Assembly: GCF_033568475.1 (NCBI RefSeq)
Contig: NC_133120.1
Span: 94,568,151 to 94,632,150, forward strand
Reading direction: 5' to 3'
DNA length: 64,000 bases
DNA from: Henckelia pumila
Lineage: Eukaryota; Streptophyta; Magnoliopsida; Lamiales; Gesneriaceae
Shown: positions 36,541 through 48,504 of the stretch, in pieces
Position numbering within the stretch: position 1 is the stretch's first letter
How the letters are laid out: each line of letters starts with the position of its first letter
The notes under the pieces: model-generated
What the model was told of the DNA's origin: nothing
The model's input: the letters and a program-made list of their open reading frames with translations, nothing else
Databases searched by the model: none
Position numbers and translations under genes: made by a program

Positions 36541-37606
36541 GACGCGGCCAGATTCAATGCTAACCAGCCTGCTTTTCTTGATTTTGTTTAGTTTAGGTAA
36601 TATATAATATATACATGTGCAGTGTGTTTCGGTGAGTACTTGTACATATGATCTTTAATGATAATAAATATACATTACAATTTACCCATGATATATGTGA
36701 ATAATATTTTATACTTTTACATTTTCAAATATATGATAATACATTACACAATATAAGCGAATAATATTTTACACATTCAAATATATGATTTTTTTAATTA
36801 TTGGTCAGTGGATTAAAGAAATTGAAAGTGATTTTTAAAATTTTATTAACCAAATGATGTCCTTGTGATTGATTACCTAAATGCGCGTTTTTCTTTTTAA
36901 GGAAGGATGGATTTTATTCGTGAATTTTTATATATTTTTTTTTCGGCTGGTCTCAGTCTAAAAATAATACTATTCATCTTTGGATGCATTTATTATTAAA
37001 GTGTTGTCCTAATGGACTAATGGTGGCCTAAAACTTCCAATTTTATTTAACACTTTTTTTTTGGCAAAAACTTTTTTTATCAACTCAATAATATTAGATT
37101 ATCTGTATTATCTCTCCTGCACTATACATTTGATAGTGCACAATTTATAATACGTCAAAAGAAGTAAATGCTAATAATGCCTGTACCTTTCTTATAAAAG
37201 GAAAATTCAAGGAATTATGTTATATTTTGAATAACGAGCAAAAATATAATTTCTTTATTAAAAAATCATGACAGATGTACATATATACGAGAGTAAAATA
37301 CTCAAATTTATTTATTTATCTAACAAATTACTTAATCAACTTCTTTCCCAAATTGATTAACATTATTTTTTAAAAAAAAACATAATCGTTCCAAAAATAA
37401 GGTGAAAAATCACGTTTAACTACAGGTACGCGTAGCAATTGATAGCATTAGTAGTTAGTACAGTGTGTGTGGGCCCTGGACTGGATTTGACCAGAATTTG
37501 GACCTGGTCCTTCAATGGGCCTGGATCGATACAAAACAGAGCCCAAAAAACCAGTGCACCGTATAATTCCCAACCAACAAGCCCGCCCCTATCCCTCCCG
37601 CCAATC
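36541..37606. other. Divergent promoter region EXO84C / FKBP18
   Basis: About 1 kb of AT-rich DNA between two genes read away from each other. It should hold both promoters. No clear TATA box at a plausible position, repeat or RNA gene was seen. Confidence 0.5.
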
Positions 37607-38802
37607 ATGTCCATTCACTTGCGATTCTCGCCTATTTCACCATTTTCCATCGCTCGGCTTCCTTCCTATCGCACACCTGCGTTGCCCACCACCAGAAGGA
37701 AAGCTCTCTCGCTCTTCACATTCACCACCATTTTCACCGGACTGGGGTTCTCGGATCCTCCTCACGCCTCCTCCAAGCCCACCATTTCAGATTTCGTCGA
37801 GCTCCCCGGCTCTGGCGGTGTCAAGGCTCTCGACCTTCGAGTTGGCGGAGGTGGGGACGCTCCAGTTGATGGCGACAAGGTCTGCTCTTCCTTAATATTC
37901 TTTTCATTGCTGTTTTTTACTTTGTGATTGGATGGATGCTTGTGGAGTTCTTGATTACAGTGTGTCATCCCCTCCTTTAATTTGGACCATAAAGGTAGCT
38001 ATTCATTACTATGGAAGATTGGCGGCGAAGCAGGGATGGCGCTTCGACTCGACCTATGATCATAAGGACGCCAATGGAGAGCCTGTTCCTTTTGAATTTG
38101 TCCTCGGTTCTGGAAAAGTAAGCAATGCTCTTCAATTTTCTATCTTCGAATGATTTTTTGTAGAATATACCAAGATAGAAGGAAGTCTTTGAACTAATTA
38201 TATCAGTAAATATTTGTAATGTGAAATCTGTCAAGTAACAGATTATGTTTGCTACATCTGAACTGATTAGGTTATAGCTGGAGTTGAATCAGCAGTAAGA
38301 TCAATGAGAGTTGGTGGCATCCGCAGAATCATTATTCCACCATCTCAAGGATATCAAAACACGTCTCAAGAACCGATTCCACCGAATGTATGTGATCTCT
38401 GGAGTTACTCCATTTTCTAATGTTTGTTATCTATCTGGATTTGGCTCAAGTTTCTCATATGGCACGGTTGTGTGGTTTGCTTGACGCCATTGTCAGAAGC
38501 TCCACCGTCGGAGAATGCCCATCAGGGATGCGGGGCGATCTCTGTTTTGGGCACAAAATATTAAGCTGGAACTAGAAAAGCACATAAAGAACTAAAATGA
38601 AATATAATTAGGACAAATAAATTGATTGATCTTAGATATCCTTTAGTTTGTAATAAAGCTGATTGGTTTCCTTGGTGTGCAGTTTTTTGACAGACAAAGG
38701 TTATTTACCACAATCTTCAATCCAACACGCCTGGCCAATGGAGAAGGCTCAACTTTAGGAACGCTCATATTTGATATAGAGCTGGTGAGCCTCAGACGTT
38801 GA
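37607..38802 (+). CDS. FKBP18: FKBP-type peptidyl-prolyl isomerase, chloroplast lumen
   Basis: Four exons: 37607-37879, 37995-38117, 38271-38387, 38683-38802, giving 210 residues with every junction in phase 0. The N-terminus has a transit peptide followed by a twin arginine (residues 30-31), a hydrophobic core (FTFTTIFTGLGF) and an Ala-containing end near residue 55. That is a thylakoid Tat-pathway signal, so the protein is probably lumenal. The FKBP fold follows: VAIHYYGRL, RFDSTY, PFEFVLGSGK, VIAGVESAVRSMRVGG, RRIIIPPSQGY, LIFDIELV. PPNFFDRQRLFTTIFNPTRL is distinctive and matches my recollection of FKBP18. Several classical active-site aromatic residues are not conserved, as in many lumenal FKBPs, so isomerase activity may be weak. 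Confidence 0.9.
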
Positions 38803-39237
38803 CTCATCTGTGGTGCATTGGTTATGTAAATGATGCATGTGCATATAAACACCATGTTTACTCCATTAGATATAAGTCCGCAGTTGCTGTAACCTGCGTG
38901 TGCAAATTTTCTTTCGCTACTTCATATAATTAGTGTTACACATCTGTCTGCTCCCTCTTGAATATTCAGCAGATAGCTTGCCAATCAGCAGCTTGTATGC
39001 GCATAGTTGATTTTGAACATTCGCACCATCATTATCAGACATTGCCCCAGAGCACAAAAAGGCTTGCTTCATTTTCAAGTATTGAACTGAATTGAGCAGA
39101 ATCATGTGCTTTGCCTACAAACCAATGCACAAAAGAACAGAGGTTCATATTATGATGACCATTTGGTGATAAACATCAGTAGCAGCTAATAATGATCTTT
39201 TGCCATAAGTCATCCTTCAATCTTGTTCATTCACAAC
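38803..39237. other. Spacer between convergent genes
   Basis: 435 bases between FKBP18 (plus) and the histone-fold gene (minus); it must contain both 3' untranslated regions. Nothing else is seen. Confidence 0.5.
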
Positions 39238-39951
39238 TCAAGCCACTCTACCGTTGCCGATTCCTATGATAAAACCCACTTTCAGTCTTTTTCCCTGTCC
39301 CAGCAATTCAATGCCCTTATTTCCCTCTCTTTTCACCACGCTTTGCCCTCTATCACCCTCTTCCCTCCTTTCACCACCATTCAAACACCCCCATCTACCC
39401 TCCTCCCACTTCCTTTCCTTCTCCTCAGGCACCGCCACCGATGGCAAAGCCGGTAACCAACTTGGCACATGCCTCATATTTTCCCCATCACATTGCCATC
39501 TGACATCACTTGGCCCACTCAACTTCCCCTGCTGAGAAAAAATTGTCCTTGGCGGCAAAGGCTGAGCAAACGGGATTTCATCCGTGTACTTGACAAAATT
39601 CATCAAATCCTTGATCGCAGCCGAGGCATACAACGAGTGTGGATCAACTCGCGACGCTCCGGGGAACCCCTGTACGGAGGCCAAGTCTTCGAGGGCAAGG
39701 ATGATGTCAGGAAGATTTGATTGGGTGCGGCCGCGGGCATTGGCGGAGGTAGCCGCTGCCTTGGCTACGGTTTTCAAGTACCTGGCGGCAATGTCTGTGA
39801 TGACTTGCAAGGCCGAGTGTTGGGCTCCCTTGAAGCCCATCGATTGGCAAATTTGGGCCACCGCCACTCTGAGCAGACCGTACGAGTATCTCGATTCCGA
39901 TGAACTGGGATTGGCTTCGGCAGGTTCCCGGAGGAGCCGTGATTTTCGCAT
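39238..39951 (-). CDS. Histone-fold Bromo_TP protein, TAF8/TAF3-like
   Basis: A 237-residue intronless protein. Residues about 22-100 form a histone fold of the bromodomain-associated (Bromo_TP) type: YGLLRVAVAQICQSMGFKG, ALQVITDIAARYLKTVAK, and LPDIILALEDLA. This domain occurs in TFIID subunits TAF3 and TAF8 and in plant 'bromodomain transcription factor' proteins such as At5g15570. A proline-rich PFAQPLPPR follows, then a basic, low-complexity tail. It is probably nuclear and pairs with another histone-fold subunit; which complex it joins is inference. GC content is higher than in the neighbouring spacers. Confidence 0.88.
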   Translation of the reverse strand: MRKSRLLREPAEANPSSSESRYSYGLLRVAVAQICQSMGFKGAQHSALQVITDIAARYLKTVAKAAATSANARGRTQSNLPDIILALEDLASVQGFPGASRVDPHSLYASAAIKDLMNFVKYTDEIPFAQPLPPRTIFSQQGKLSGPSDVRWQCDGENMRHVPSWLPALPSVAVPEEKERKWEEGRWGCLNGGERREEGDRGQSVVKREGNKGIELLGQGKRLKVGFIIGIGNGRVA

Positions 39952-41092
39952 GGTTGCTGCCTCAGATTTCCGACGAGCAGGAGTAATAAACCCTAGGGGG
40001 GATTCAATTCAATTGTTATTTATATCTCCCAGTGTAGAGACTCGAACTTGCGACTCCTGGCAATGGGAATCCATCGCCGTTGGGCCAGTAGAAAGTTGGG
40101 CTGAATTATGATGATTTGATTGATTTCTATTGTATTTATACTTTACATGCAATAAATTTTCGCTACTATCAATTAATAATTGAGAAAGCTGTCAAAAAAA
40201 TGTAGAGAAAAATTTTGATATTTTGTTAACATGCACAAAACGGATAAAAATCTTATTTTTAAGTCAAACATATTACTTTTTTATTCTAAATATAGATCAA
40301 GTTATCCATCTCACAGATAAAATAGTTGTAGGATCATTATACAAGAGACTTCTTGCCCACAAAAATAATTAAGAAGACGTATGTACAAATATTTTATATA
40401 AGCGTTTAAATTCCCGTTTAACTCGCATTTTGTTATTCTAAAAGCATTTTTTTAAAAAAAAAAACTCATTTCTATAGTTCTTTAAAAACTATATTTAGAT
40501 TTCATAAAAAAAAAACACATACACTATTTGGATTAATATCGTTTAACTCACATTAAGATATTTTCATTTGTAAAACACTAAAACATTTTTAAAGTATTTT
40601 TCCAAATGAAGCCTTAGTGTGTATGCATTAATTTTTTCAATATCTATTGCAAAATATTGGGAAATACTAAATAATATGGTTGTAAATATTAAAAAAAAAA
40701 AAGTATGTTTGTGGTACCATAAATCGATTGTTTAAATTAAATTATGATGAATCACACATTAGTTCAAAAATCTCAACTTAAAAATTGGGATTAAAAAATG
40801 ATATTTAGTCTTTTATCATCTATAAATTATAACATACAAAATTTAATGACTAAATATTTTTATTTACAGAAAATTTTGCCCTAAAAATAAGGTTGTACGT
40901 ATCTGCCCAAGCGAAATTATTTTGAGAGAAATTTAAGTGGTCGCTAAGTGCACCAATAAACAAAGAAACTGGATCAAATTAGCTGTCAGTTAAAATGCAT
41001 AATTGGTTATCGGGTTACATAAGATGCATTTAGGCTAGCTAAGTGTTTGTTTCGAAAGTTGAGTTGCTAATGCTGCATCAGATATAAATATA
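39952..41092. other. Spacer, no gene seen
   Basis: It starts with the probable promoter of the histone-fold gene. From about 40100 it is strongly AT-rich with many A/T runs. No gene, RNA or clear transposon end appears before the Stowaway terminus at 41093. Confidence 0.5.
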
Positions 41093-41168
41093 CTTCCTCC
41101 GTCTCAATTATATAGTTCACGTTTTCTTTTTTGTTTGTCCCAAATACATAGTCATATATCATATTTAG

Positions 41169-41736
41169 TGATGATGGTTTGTAAAACCAGGGCCCGAGCT
41201 ATCAGGGTAGTGATGTGGGCCTGACGTGGTAACCGGGCTAATGGAGGTAATATATGAGCTGTCATTCCTTAATCAAAATGATCTGCACACCAAGGAAGGG
41301 AATAAAAAGCACGTTAGTGGGGCGCCGGAGGGGTTTCCGGCGGGGCCACTCCGATGCTTAAGTTAGACTTAGAAATAGAGTGGGCTTTTTAGAGAAATGA
41401 GTATAGTGCTTTGAAAGTTTTGATGAACATACCTCTACAAATATCTGTGAGCAGGTATTTATAGGCCTTGGAGTGAGAGTGTCACTCCGCAATTCCAGGG
41501 TAGTGGCCACGATCTGGATCGTGAGTGCGGTAGTTGCCCACGTTTGCCTGTCACGTACGATGAACCCGGAAAGCTCGGGTTTATGATAATCGTGGGGATC
41601 ATGCGCCTAAAACACGGGCCTTATCTAAGTCCTGCAGACCTGGTTTCCCGGGCTCCTGAGGCTCCTGGCCTGCCTTAATACGGCCCTGCCACTCCGGGGC
41701 ATTCGTGGCCCTGCCCCCTGGCTTACCGGGGCATCA
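41169..41736 (-). repeat. 3' LTR (left)
   Basis: 568 bases, TG...CA ends, 97.5% identical by eye to the right LTR. It is followed inward by tandem repeats that copy its last bases. Confidence 0.95.
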
Positions 41737-42040
41737 CTACTCATCCCAAAAATAGTCGGGCTAGAGTCTTACTCGCTGTCCTGACTTACAGCCCCGCCAC
41801 CCTTGCTTTAATACAACCCTGTAATCCCTGACTCTTTATGTCCCTGCCTCCCGGGGCATCACTGCTCATCCCAAAAATAGTCGGGCTAGAGTCTTACTCG
41901 CTGTCCTGACTTACAGCTCCGCCACCCTTGCTTTAATACAACCCTGTAATCCCTGACTCTTTATGTCCCTGCCCCCCGGGGCATCACTGCTCATCCCAAA
42001 AATAGTCGGGCTAGAGTCTTACTCGCTGTCCTGACTTACA
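41728..42040. repeat. 125-bp tandem repeats next to the 3' LTR
   Basis: CATCACT(A/G)CTCATCCCAAA starts at 41732, 41857 and 41982, a constant period of 125. Each unit begins with the LTR terminal bases GGGGCATCA and includes TAGTCGGGCTAGAGTCTTAC. The array therefore multiplies the LTR edge plus adjoining polypurine-tract region. About 2.5 copies. Confidence 0.92.
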
Positions 42041-42281
42041 GTCCTGCCCCTGGCTATTCAAGGCCTTGCTACCACGGCTTTCTTGGGGTATCTCCCATTA
42101 ATGTCCAAAAGTTCTAGGGCTGACGTTAACCCTAGAATTTGAAAAGACGGGCAGGTGTCAGAGGACGTTACCTGTCCTTTCGACTGCCCGCGTCATCATT
42201 ACGCTGCCCGGTTCAACTTTCCAAGGTCACCCTTACCCTTCGATCATCTTTTCATCTACGGCCAGAATTAAAGCTCTTCGC

Positions 42282-42290
42282 CTATAAATA
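42282..42290 (+). promoter_or_regulatory. TATA box for the antisense ORF
   Basis: CTATAAATA lies about 165 bases before the first ATG of the antisense region (42447), followed by a pyrimidine-rich leader typical of plant promoters. It implies transcription opposite to gag-pol. Confidence 0.55.
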
Positions 42291-42446
42291 CTAGACCCCT
42301 TTCTTCACTTTTTCTTTACTTTCCCTGTTCACGTATTCCTTCCCTGCTTCTAAGCTTCTCCGGCTCCGGCGACTCCGCGTAGCAAGCTTGCTTTCTTCTG
42401 TAAGTTTTCTGTCTATCTTACCTTAAAGTTTTCTTGTCCCTTGAAC

Positions 42447-44772
42447 ATGTCAAATTCCACATCTTCAACCTCCGGTGGCCACGTTCGTGGCTCCTCTGAT
42501 ATAGAATCCGAGGCCTTACGCCACGATTCTCCCCCTCCTGTTACCTCCCATGTCCAATCCACAGTAGCCCCCTCCTCATCTCGTCCGAAGAAGGCTAAAA
42601 TCGGGCCTTCTAAGGACAAGGGTAAGGCTAAAATCTCCGACTCTGGGCCTCTCCTTCCTTTGCCCAAACCAAACCCCGAAGGTCCCTGGTTCTCCCACTT
42701 TACCAGTACCCTCCGCCCAGAATCCATAGAGGAACTTAGGCTTATGGGTAACATTCCTCCTGCGTACTCTATTCTCATTCCGGGGCCCCTAGGCCGGGCT
42801 GACCGGTCGCCCGAGGGGTTTTATACCTTCTTCAGGGAACAGCTCAGGAATGGGCTTCGTTTCCCTATTCATCCCTTTTATTACAAAATTGCTTATTTTT
42901 ACAAGGTTTCCTTGAACCAATTTCATCCCAATGTCTTCCGTATGATGGCTGCCACTTACGTTCTTTTCAAAGCGAACAACTTAGCCATCACCCCTCTCAT
43001 CTTTCACTACTATTATGCCTGCCGTTTCACTGAGATGGCTTTCTCTTTGAATGCCCGGCAGAATGCCCGGTTTCTAGATGATACTCCTTCCTCTTGGAAG
43101 GGATGGAAAGAAAGATTCTTTTATATTCAACTCCCTGGTGCCCGAACCAGACCTACCCAATTTTTGAAAGCCCTTCCTCTTCAGCCCGAGCTCCCTAAAA
43201 ATTATAAGTTGGAGGAACCCTACCTCCGATCCCAAGAGCTAATGGAAAACCAGAAGTTTTCTTCAGCCCCTCTCCTGGAGGAAAAATGTTTGAATGACTA
43301 CGGGCTGGGTGCCCGGGTAATGGATCCGGTTGACCGGATTATTGATGAATATGATGCCTCGGCCCCAGTCTCTGGTATGCTTTACTGTTACCATGTATTT
43401 GCTTGTATTACATGCTATTTCTAATGTACCGATTTCTATCATTTTTGCGCAGCATCCCCAGCCCCGCCTAAGAAGAAAAAATCTCGACTGATGAAGCAGG
43501 TCTTTGCTCAGAAACGGGCAGCCGAGAAGGCAGCTGCCCGGGAAAAAAAAGAAGCCAGGGCTGCAGAGGCAGCTAGAAAGACCCGAGTCCTTCAACTAGC
43601 AGAGGAACGCAGGGCTCAACAAGCCCTAGGTCAGGAGGCTGCCACAGCCGTTGTCACCCCCGAGGTCTCCGCTCCTTCACCTTCTGCTGTTCCCTTGATA
43701 GTTCCATCTGTGGAGGCAGGGGTGACGAATGATCAGGCTCCTTTTACTGCCGGTCCCTCCTCTCCTTTGACGCGGAAGAGGAAGGCCATAGAGGAACCAG
43801 ACATGGTCATACTTAGTGACCCAGAAGAGGTGGCTCCTTTCTCTCCCTCTTTCCCCCCCTTGGCCCCTTTCTACCAGGCTGCCCAGGGATCTAGTCCCTT
43901 TGGTGCGAGGGAAAATATATTCCAAGCCGGGGCCTCTGGCCGGGGAGTACGGATACTGAAGGACCTCTTGACTTCTGCGGAGCAGCTCCACCTCTACAAC
44001 CAAAACCCGAACGTGAAGTATTTCGAGGGCACCAACCGGGTTATATCCGTAAGTTTACTTCTCCTAGCCTCGAACATGTTTTGTTTTCCATTTCTAATAC
44101 CTCTGCTTTCAGGGACTGCATATGCTGGTGGACAGCTATGAAGACGCGACCAGATTTGGTCGGATTGAGACTGATCGGGCACACGTAGAGGCTGAGAAGT
44201 CTCGAGCTGCCGCGGAGTTGATCAAAAGACTGGAACAGGACTTGATGATGGCACAACAAAGTCATGATCAAGCGGCGTCTAGCCTCCGTTCAGCCCTGGA
44301 GGCAGCCGAGCAAGGTCTTCACTCTGCTCAGCTAGACCGTGCCCGCTCTGAATCTGATCTAGGGCAGGCTCGAGATGCTCTAGCCACCACTACGGCTGAG
44401 TTGAGGGCGGTTGAGAACCGAGCTGCAGAGGCTCAAGCTGAAGCGGCCAGTGCGAGGAATAAAGCGGAGAAAGCAGTGTCAGCTCTGGAAACTCGCCTGA
44501 AGTCAGAAGAAGAGCTCAAAGCAGTTTTCCTATCTTCTGCTGAGTTTCAAGAGGCAGTGGTGGATAGATCGTACACCTTTTTCCAGGTCGGATTTTACAA
44601 ATGCCGAGATCAATTCGAGGAAGCTGGCCTATGGTATTCTGACAAAAGAGATTTTCCCGACTTGGATAAGGCCATCGACTCCCTCCCCGCCACCCAAGGA
44701 GCTGAAAATGCGAAGGCTGCCCCGAGTCAGACAACTGCAGATGCCGGTCCCTCTAATACCCCCGCACTTTGA
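42447..44772 (+). mobile_element. Antisense ORF region of the Gypsy element
   Basis: Adjacent open frames on the plus strand, opposite to gag-pol. The first part resembles the 'putative gypsy-type transposon' domain (IPPAYSILIPGP, HPFYYKIAYFYKVSLNQFHPN, YYYACRFTEMA), found in plant Tat-lineage elements. The later parts are Ala/Glu/Arg-rich with strong coiled-coil character. Splicing is known for such antisense genes. Function in the family is unknown; here it is a part of a fossil. Confidence 0.75.
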
Positions 44773-44886
44773 ATTATTATTTGTAATTGGGCCGTAGGAG
44801 CCCCTCCTCTCGTAATCCGTTGTCAATGTAACTCATCTGTTCTTGTTATCCATTATTTAATGCCTTATATATAAATAAAAGAGTAG

Positions 44887-45369
44887 GTAATGCCAAGGAC
44901 TTATATATGCCGTGGGCGTAAGATGGGTGTCGGGGCCTGGAACCTCCCGGGCTTATATAATGTCAAGGGCTTATATATGCCTTGGGCTTATGATGGGTGC
45001 CGGGGCCTGGAACCTTCCGGGCTTATATAATGCCAAGGGCTTATATATGCCTTGGGCTTATGATGGGTGCCGGGGCCTGGAACCTCCCGGGCTTATATAA
45101 TGCCAAGGGCTTATATATGCCTTGGGCTTATGATGGGTGCCGGGGCCTGGAACTTCCCGGGCTTATATAATGCCAAGGGCTTATATATGTCTTGGGCTTA
45201 TGATGGGTGTCGGGGCCTGGAACCTCCCGGGCTTATATAATGCCAAGGGCTTATGTATGCCTTGGGCTTATGATGGGTGTCGGGGCCTGGAACTTCCCGG
45301 GCTTATATAATGCCAAGGGCTTATATATGCCTTGGGCTTATGATGGGTGCCGGGGCCTGGAACCTCCCG
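44887..45369. repeat. 70-bp tandem repeats, about 7 copies
   Basis: CGGGGCCTGG recurs at 44931, 45001, 45071, 45141, 45211, 45281 and 45351, exactly 70 bases apart. Each unit contains GGGCTTATATA twice. The array lies between the convergent antisense ORF region and the pol region of the Gypsy element. Open frames across it are repeat artefacts. Confidence 0.96.
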
Positions 45370-47895
45370 AGGTGACAAAGCTGACTTTGTCTTGATCTTC
45401 CAGGGCTAAAGGAATTTGATGATAGCCCTGGTATGCATCCATGAAGCTCAGCAACTCACACCCGGATGTGGAGTCCACCAACTGGTCAATTCGGGGTAAA
45501 GGATAGCAATCCTTGGGACAGGCTTTATTTAAATCCCGAAAATCCACACACATTCTCCACTTCCCAGTAGCCTTTGGTACTAGCACTACATTGGACAACC
45601 AAGTAGGAAATTGTATTTCCTTGATGTGCCCGGCCCGCAGTAACTCTTGAACCTGCTCCGCTATCACTTTATCCTTCTCGGTCCCAAAATGCCTCTTCTT
45701 TTGTAAGACAGGTCGGGAACCCGGGCTGATGTTTAGTTTGTGTTCTGCCACCTGAGATGAAACTCCCACCAAATCACCCTGAGCCCAGGCGAACACATCC
45801 TTATTCTGAATGAGGCAGCCTCTCAATGCTTCAATCAACCATGCGTCTAAATCCCGGGCTATTTTAACAGACTTCCCTGTTTGCCCGAGCTCTATCTCTA
45901 CCTCTTCATACTCGCTTTTAGATTCCTCCACAGAACAGACTTCTCTTCCCCCCAAGGCTCCTTCCTTTCCATTCTGTCTTGCCCTCTTGTAATCTATCTT
46001 CACTGTCTCGGCATAGCATTTTCGAGAGGAAGGCTGATCTCCTCGGACTTCTCCAACCTTATCTTCCACTGGGAATTTGATCTTTTGATGGTAAGCTGAG
46101 GCTACGGCTTTGAAAGAGTTCATAGCCGGCCTACCCAAGATGACATTATAGGAAAAAGGTGCTTCCACTAATGTGAATCTTGTCATGACCGTCCTCTTCT
46201 CATCTCCTGATCCCAAGGTGATAGGCAGCAACATTTCCCCTTGGGGTTGGACAGTGTGCCCGGCAAAACCATACAAGGCGGTTTTTACCGGGCTCAACTT
46301 ATAACCCTGCAAATCCATCTGCTCAAATGCTTCTTGAAAAAGGACATTTACTGAGCTTCCCGAGTCAACAAACACCCTTCGAACATCATAATTGGCGATC
46401 CGAGCTTGTATAAGCAAGGCGTCATTATGTGGTAAGTCTACTCCCTCCAGGTCTTGGGGTCCAAATGTGATGATTGGCCCCGCACCTGCCTTCCTTCCTC
46501 CACCCCTAAACTTTTCCTCCGACTCCAGGCCTTCCTAGCCCGGTTGGAATCTCCGTCCATAGATCCTCCCGATATCATGTTAATGATACCTTTGGCTGGC
46601 CCGTCTCCAGATGTTTTGTCTTTTTTTGCATGATCCATTTCTTGTTTCCCTTTTTCCCGAGAGCTGATGGCATCCCGGGGAGGAATCGATGTTTGTGACC
46701 CCCGAAACCAAAGCACGCTTCGGGGCTTTTTTGGGACCGGCCTACCATCTCTAACATAAGGAAGTTGGTGTCTTTGCTGCAGAGTTCGGCACTCACTGGT
46801 GTCATGAGTGCACTCTTGATGAAGTGCACAGTACTTCCAGAGCTTCTCCTTAGAAACAGGGGCCTGCGTGTCCACCCTTTCTTCACACATATGAACAGCC
46901 TTATCTTGGGTCCCTCGGTACGGAGCATACCGGGACAATCGCCCCATGGGATCATGGTTCTCTCTACTTCTTCCTTGTTCCCGGCCTCCCTCCCGTCGGG
47001 CCACCTCCTTTTTCTGCCTCTGAGCTTCCTCCATGTTAATGTATTTTTCAGCCCGAGCCAGCAAATCTTCGAAGGTCCGGGGTGCTTTTTTCACTAGTGA
47101 TTTGAAAAATTCCCCTTCCCGAAGACCTTGAGTGAAAGCCGTGATCTTGGTCTCCTGGGCACAAGTCGAGACCTCCAAAGCAATTTTGTTAAACCTTTTG
47201 ATATAGGTTCGTAGAGACTCCTCTCCTGACTGCTTTGCTTCAAAGAGGCTATAGGCAGTTTTCCTATACCTCTTGCTACTGCCGAAGTGCTGCAAAAACA
47301 CTTGCTTGAATTCTGCAAATGATTGAACACTTTGGGGCTCCAACTTCTCAAACCATCTTTGGGCAGAATCCACCAAAGTGGTTAGGAAGACTTTGTATTT
47401 GATCTTATCTTCATAGCAATGTAACATGGCTACATTTTCAAACCGAGCCAGGTGCTCCTCTGGGTCTGTGCTCCCATCGTACTCCCGGATTTTTGCCGAC
47501 TTGTAATTCAGTGGCAAGGGTTCCTCTATCACCTCCTGTGAAAAAGGGCAACCCGGAATTTTGATAGGGCAAGCCATTTTGGAACCCCCCTCCTCCAACT
47601 TCTGTGCCTTCCTCCTGAGTTCATGCAACTCATCTGCCTTGGACGGCTGTATTGAGTGCATCCAAGAGCTTTCTTCTTCTTCTTCTTCTTCTCCTTCTCG
47701 AACCTGGGCAGTAGGGTTTGGATTACCCTGATTCCCTTCTTCCTCCACTGTTATGTCCTTTGATTGTGGCTGCTTTGCAGCTATCAACGACTTCCGTACC
47801 ACATCTTGGACATATGATTCTAACTGCTCCAAGGGAATGGTAATATTCCGTCCTGGCTGATGGTCTCCAGGTGATGTTTGATCATGAGAATCCAT
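45370..47895 (-). mobile_element. Gag, protease and partial RT of the Gypsy element
   Basis: The upstream part is Gag-like (REYDGSTDPEEHLARFEN, RWFEKL, LRTYIKRFNKIALE, and a zinc-knuckle-like CALHQECTHDTSEC). Next comes an aspartic protease with VDSGSSVNVLF and a reverse transcriptase portion with KWRMCVDFRDLNKACPKD and SFMDAYQGYHQI. This order fits Ty3/Gypsy. The rest of pol is not recognisable, so the unit is a relic. Confidence 0.9.
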
Positions 47896-47936
47896 ATCTA
47901 CGTCTATAGATCAAGCTTTCCCACAGACGGCGCCAA

Positions 47937-48504
47937 TGATGATGGTTTGTAAAACCAGGGCCCGGGCTATCAGGGTAGTGATGTGGGCCTGACGTGGTAA
48001 CCGGGCTAATGGAGGTAATATATGAGCTGTCCTTCCTTAATCAAGATGATCTGCACACCAAGGAAGGGAATAAAAAGCACGTTAGTGGGGCGCCGGAGGG
48101 GTTTTCGGCGGGGCCACTCCGATGCTTAAGTTAGACTTAGAAATAGAGTGGGCTTTTTAGAGAAATGAGTATAGTGCTTTGGAAGTTTTGATGAACATAC
48201 CTCTACAAATATCTGTGAGCAGGTCTTTATAGGCCTTGGAGTGAGAGTGTCACTCCGCAATTCCAGGGTAGTGGCCACGATCTGGATCGTGGGTGCGGTA
48301 GTTGCCCACGTTTGCCTGTCACGTACGATGAACCCAGAAAGCTCGGATTTATGATAATCGTGGGGATCATGCCCCTAAAACACGGGCCTTATCTAAGTCC
48401 TGCAGACCTGGTTTCCCGGGCTCCTGAGGCTCCTGACCAGCCTTAATATGGCCCTGCCACTCTGGGGCATTCGTGGCCCTGCCCCCTGGCTTACCGGGGC
48501 ATCA
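47937..48504 (-). repeat. 5' LTR (right)
   Basis: 568 bases with TG...CA ends. In the sense direction it is followed at once by the primer-binding-site region (47918-47936). Confidence 0.95.

Larger units (their letters stand above)
41169..48504 (-). mobile_element. Ty3/Gypsy LTR retrotransposon, broken
   Basis: Two 568-base LTRs (TGATG...CATCA) enclose the element, and the insertion is marked by the 5-bp duplication TTTAG at 41164-41168 and 48505-48509. Sense direction is minus: next to the right LTR lies TTGGCGCCGTCTGTGGGAA, a primer-binding-site region typical of plant Gypsy elements. Gag, protease and part of reverse transcriptase are recognisable on the minus strand (about 45340-47895); RNase H and integrase are not. 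A region with the opposite polarity lies between pol and the 3' LTR, a layout known from Tat-type elements. I count 14 mismatches between the LTRs (about 2.5%), or about 1-2 million years at usual plant rates. The element is broken, with at least one major loss. Confidence 0.93.

Noticed and set aside
39254-40111. Plus-strand ORFs of 83-175 residues
   Set aside because: They mirror the histone-fold gene on the minus strand, which has the recognisable domain.
44912-45395. ORFs with repeated LMMGAGAWN-type peptides
   Set aside because: They arise from the 70-bp tandem repeats.
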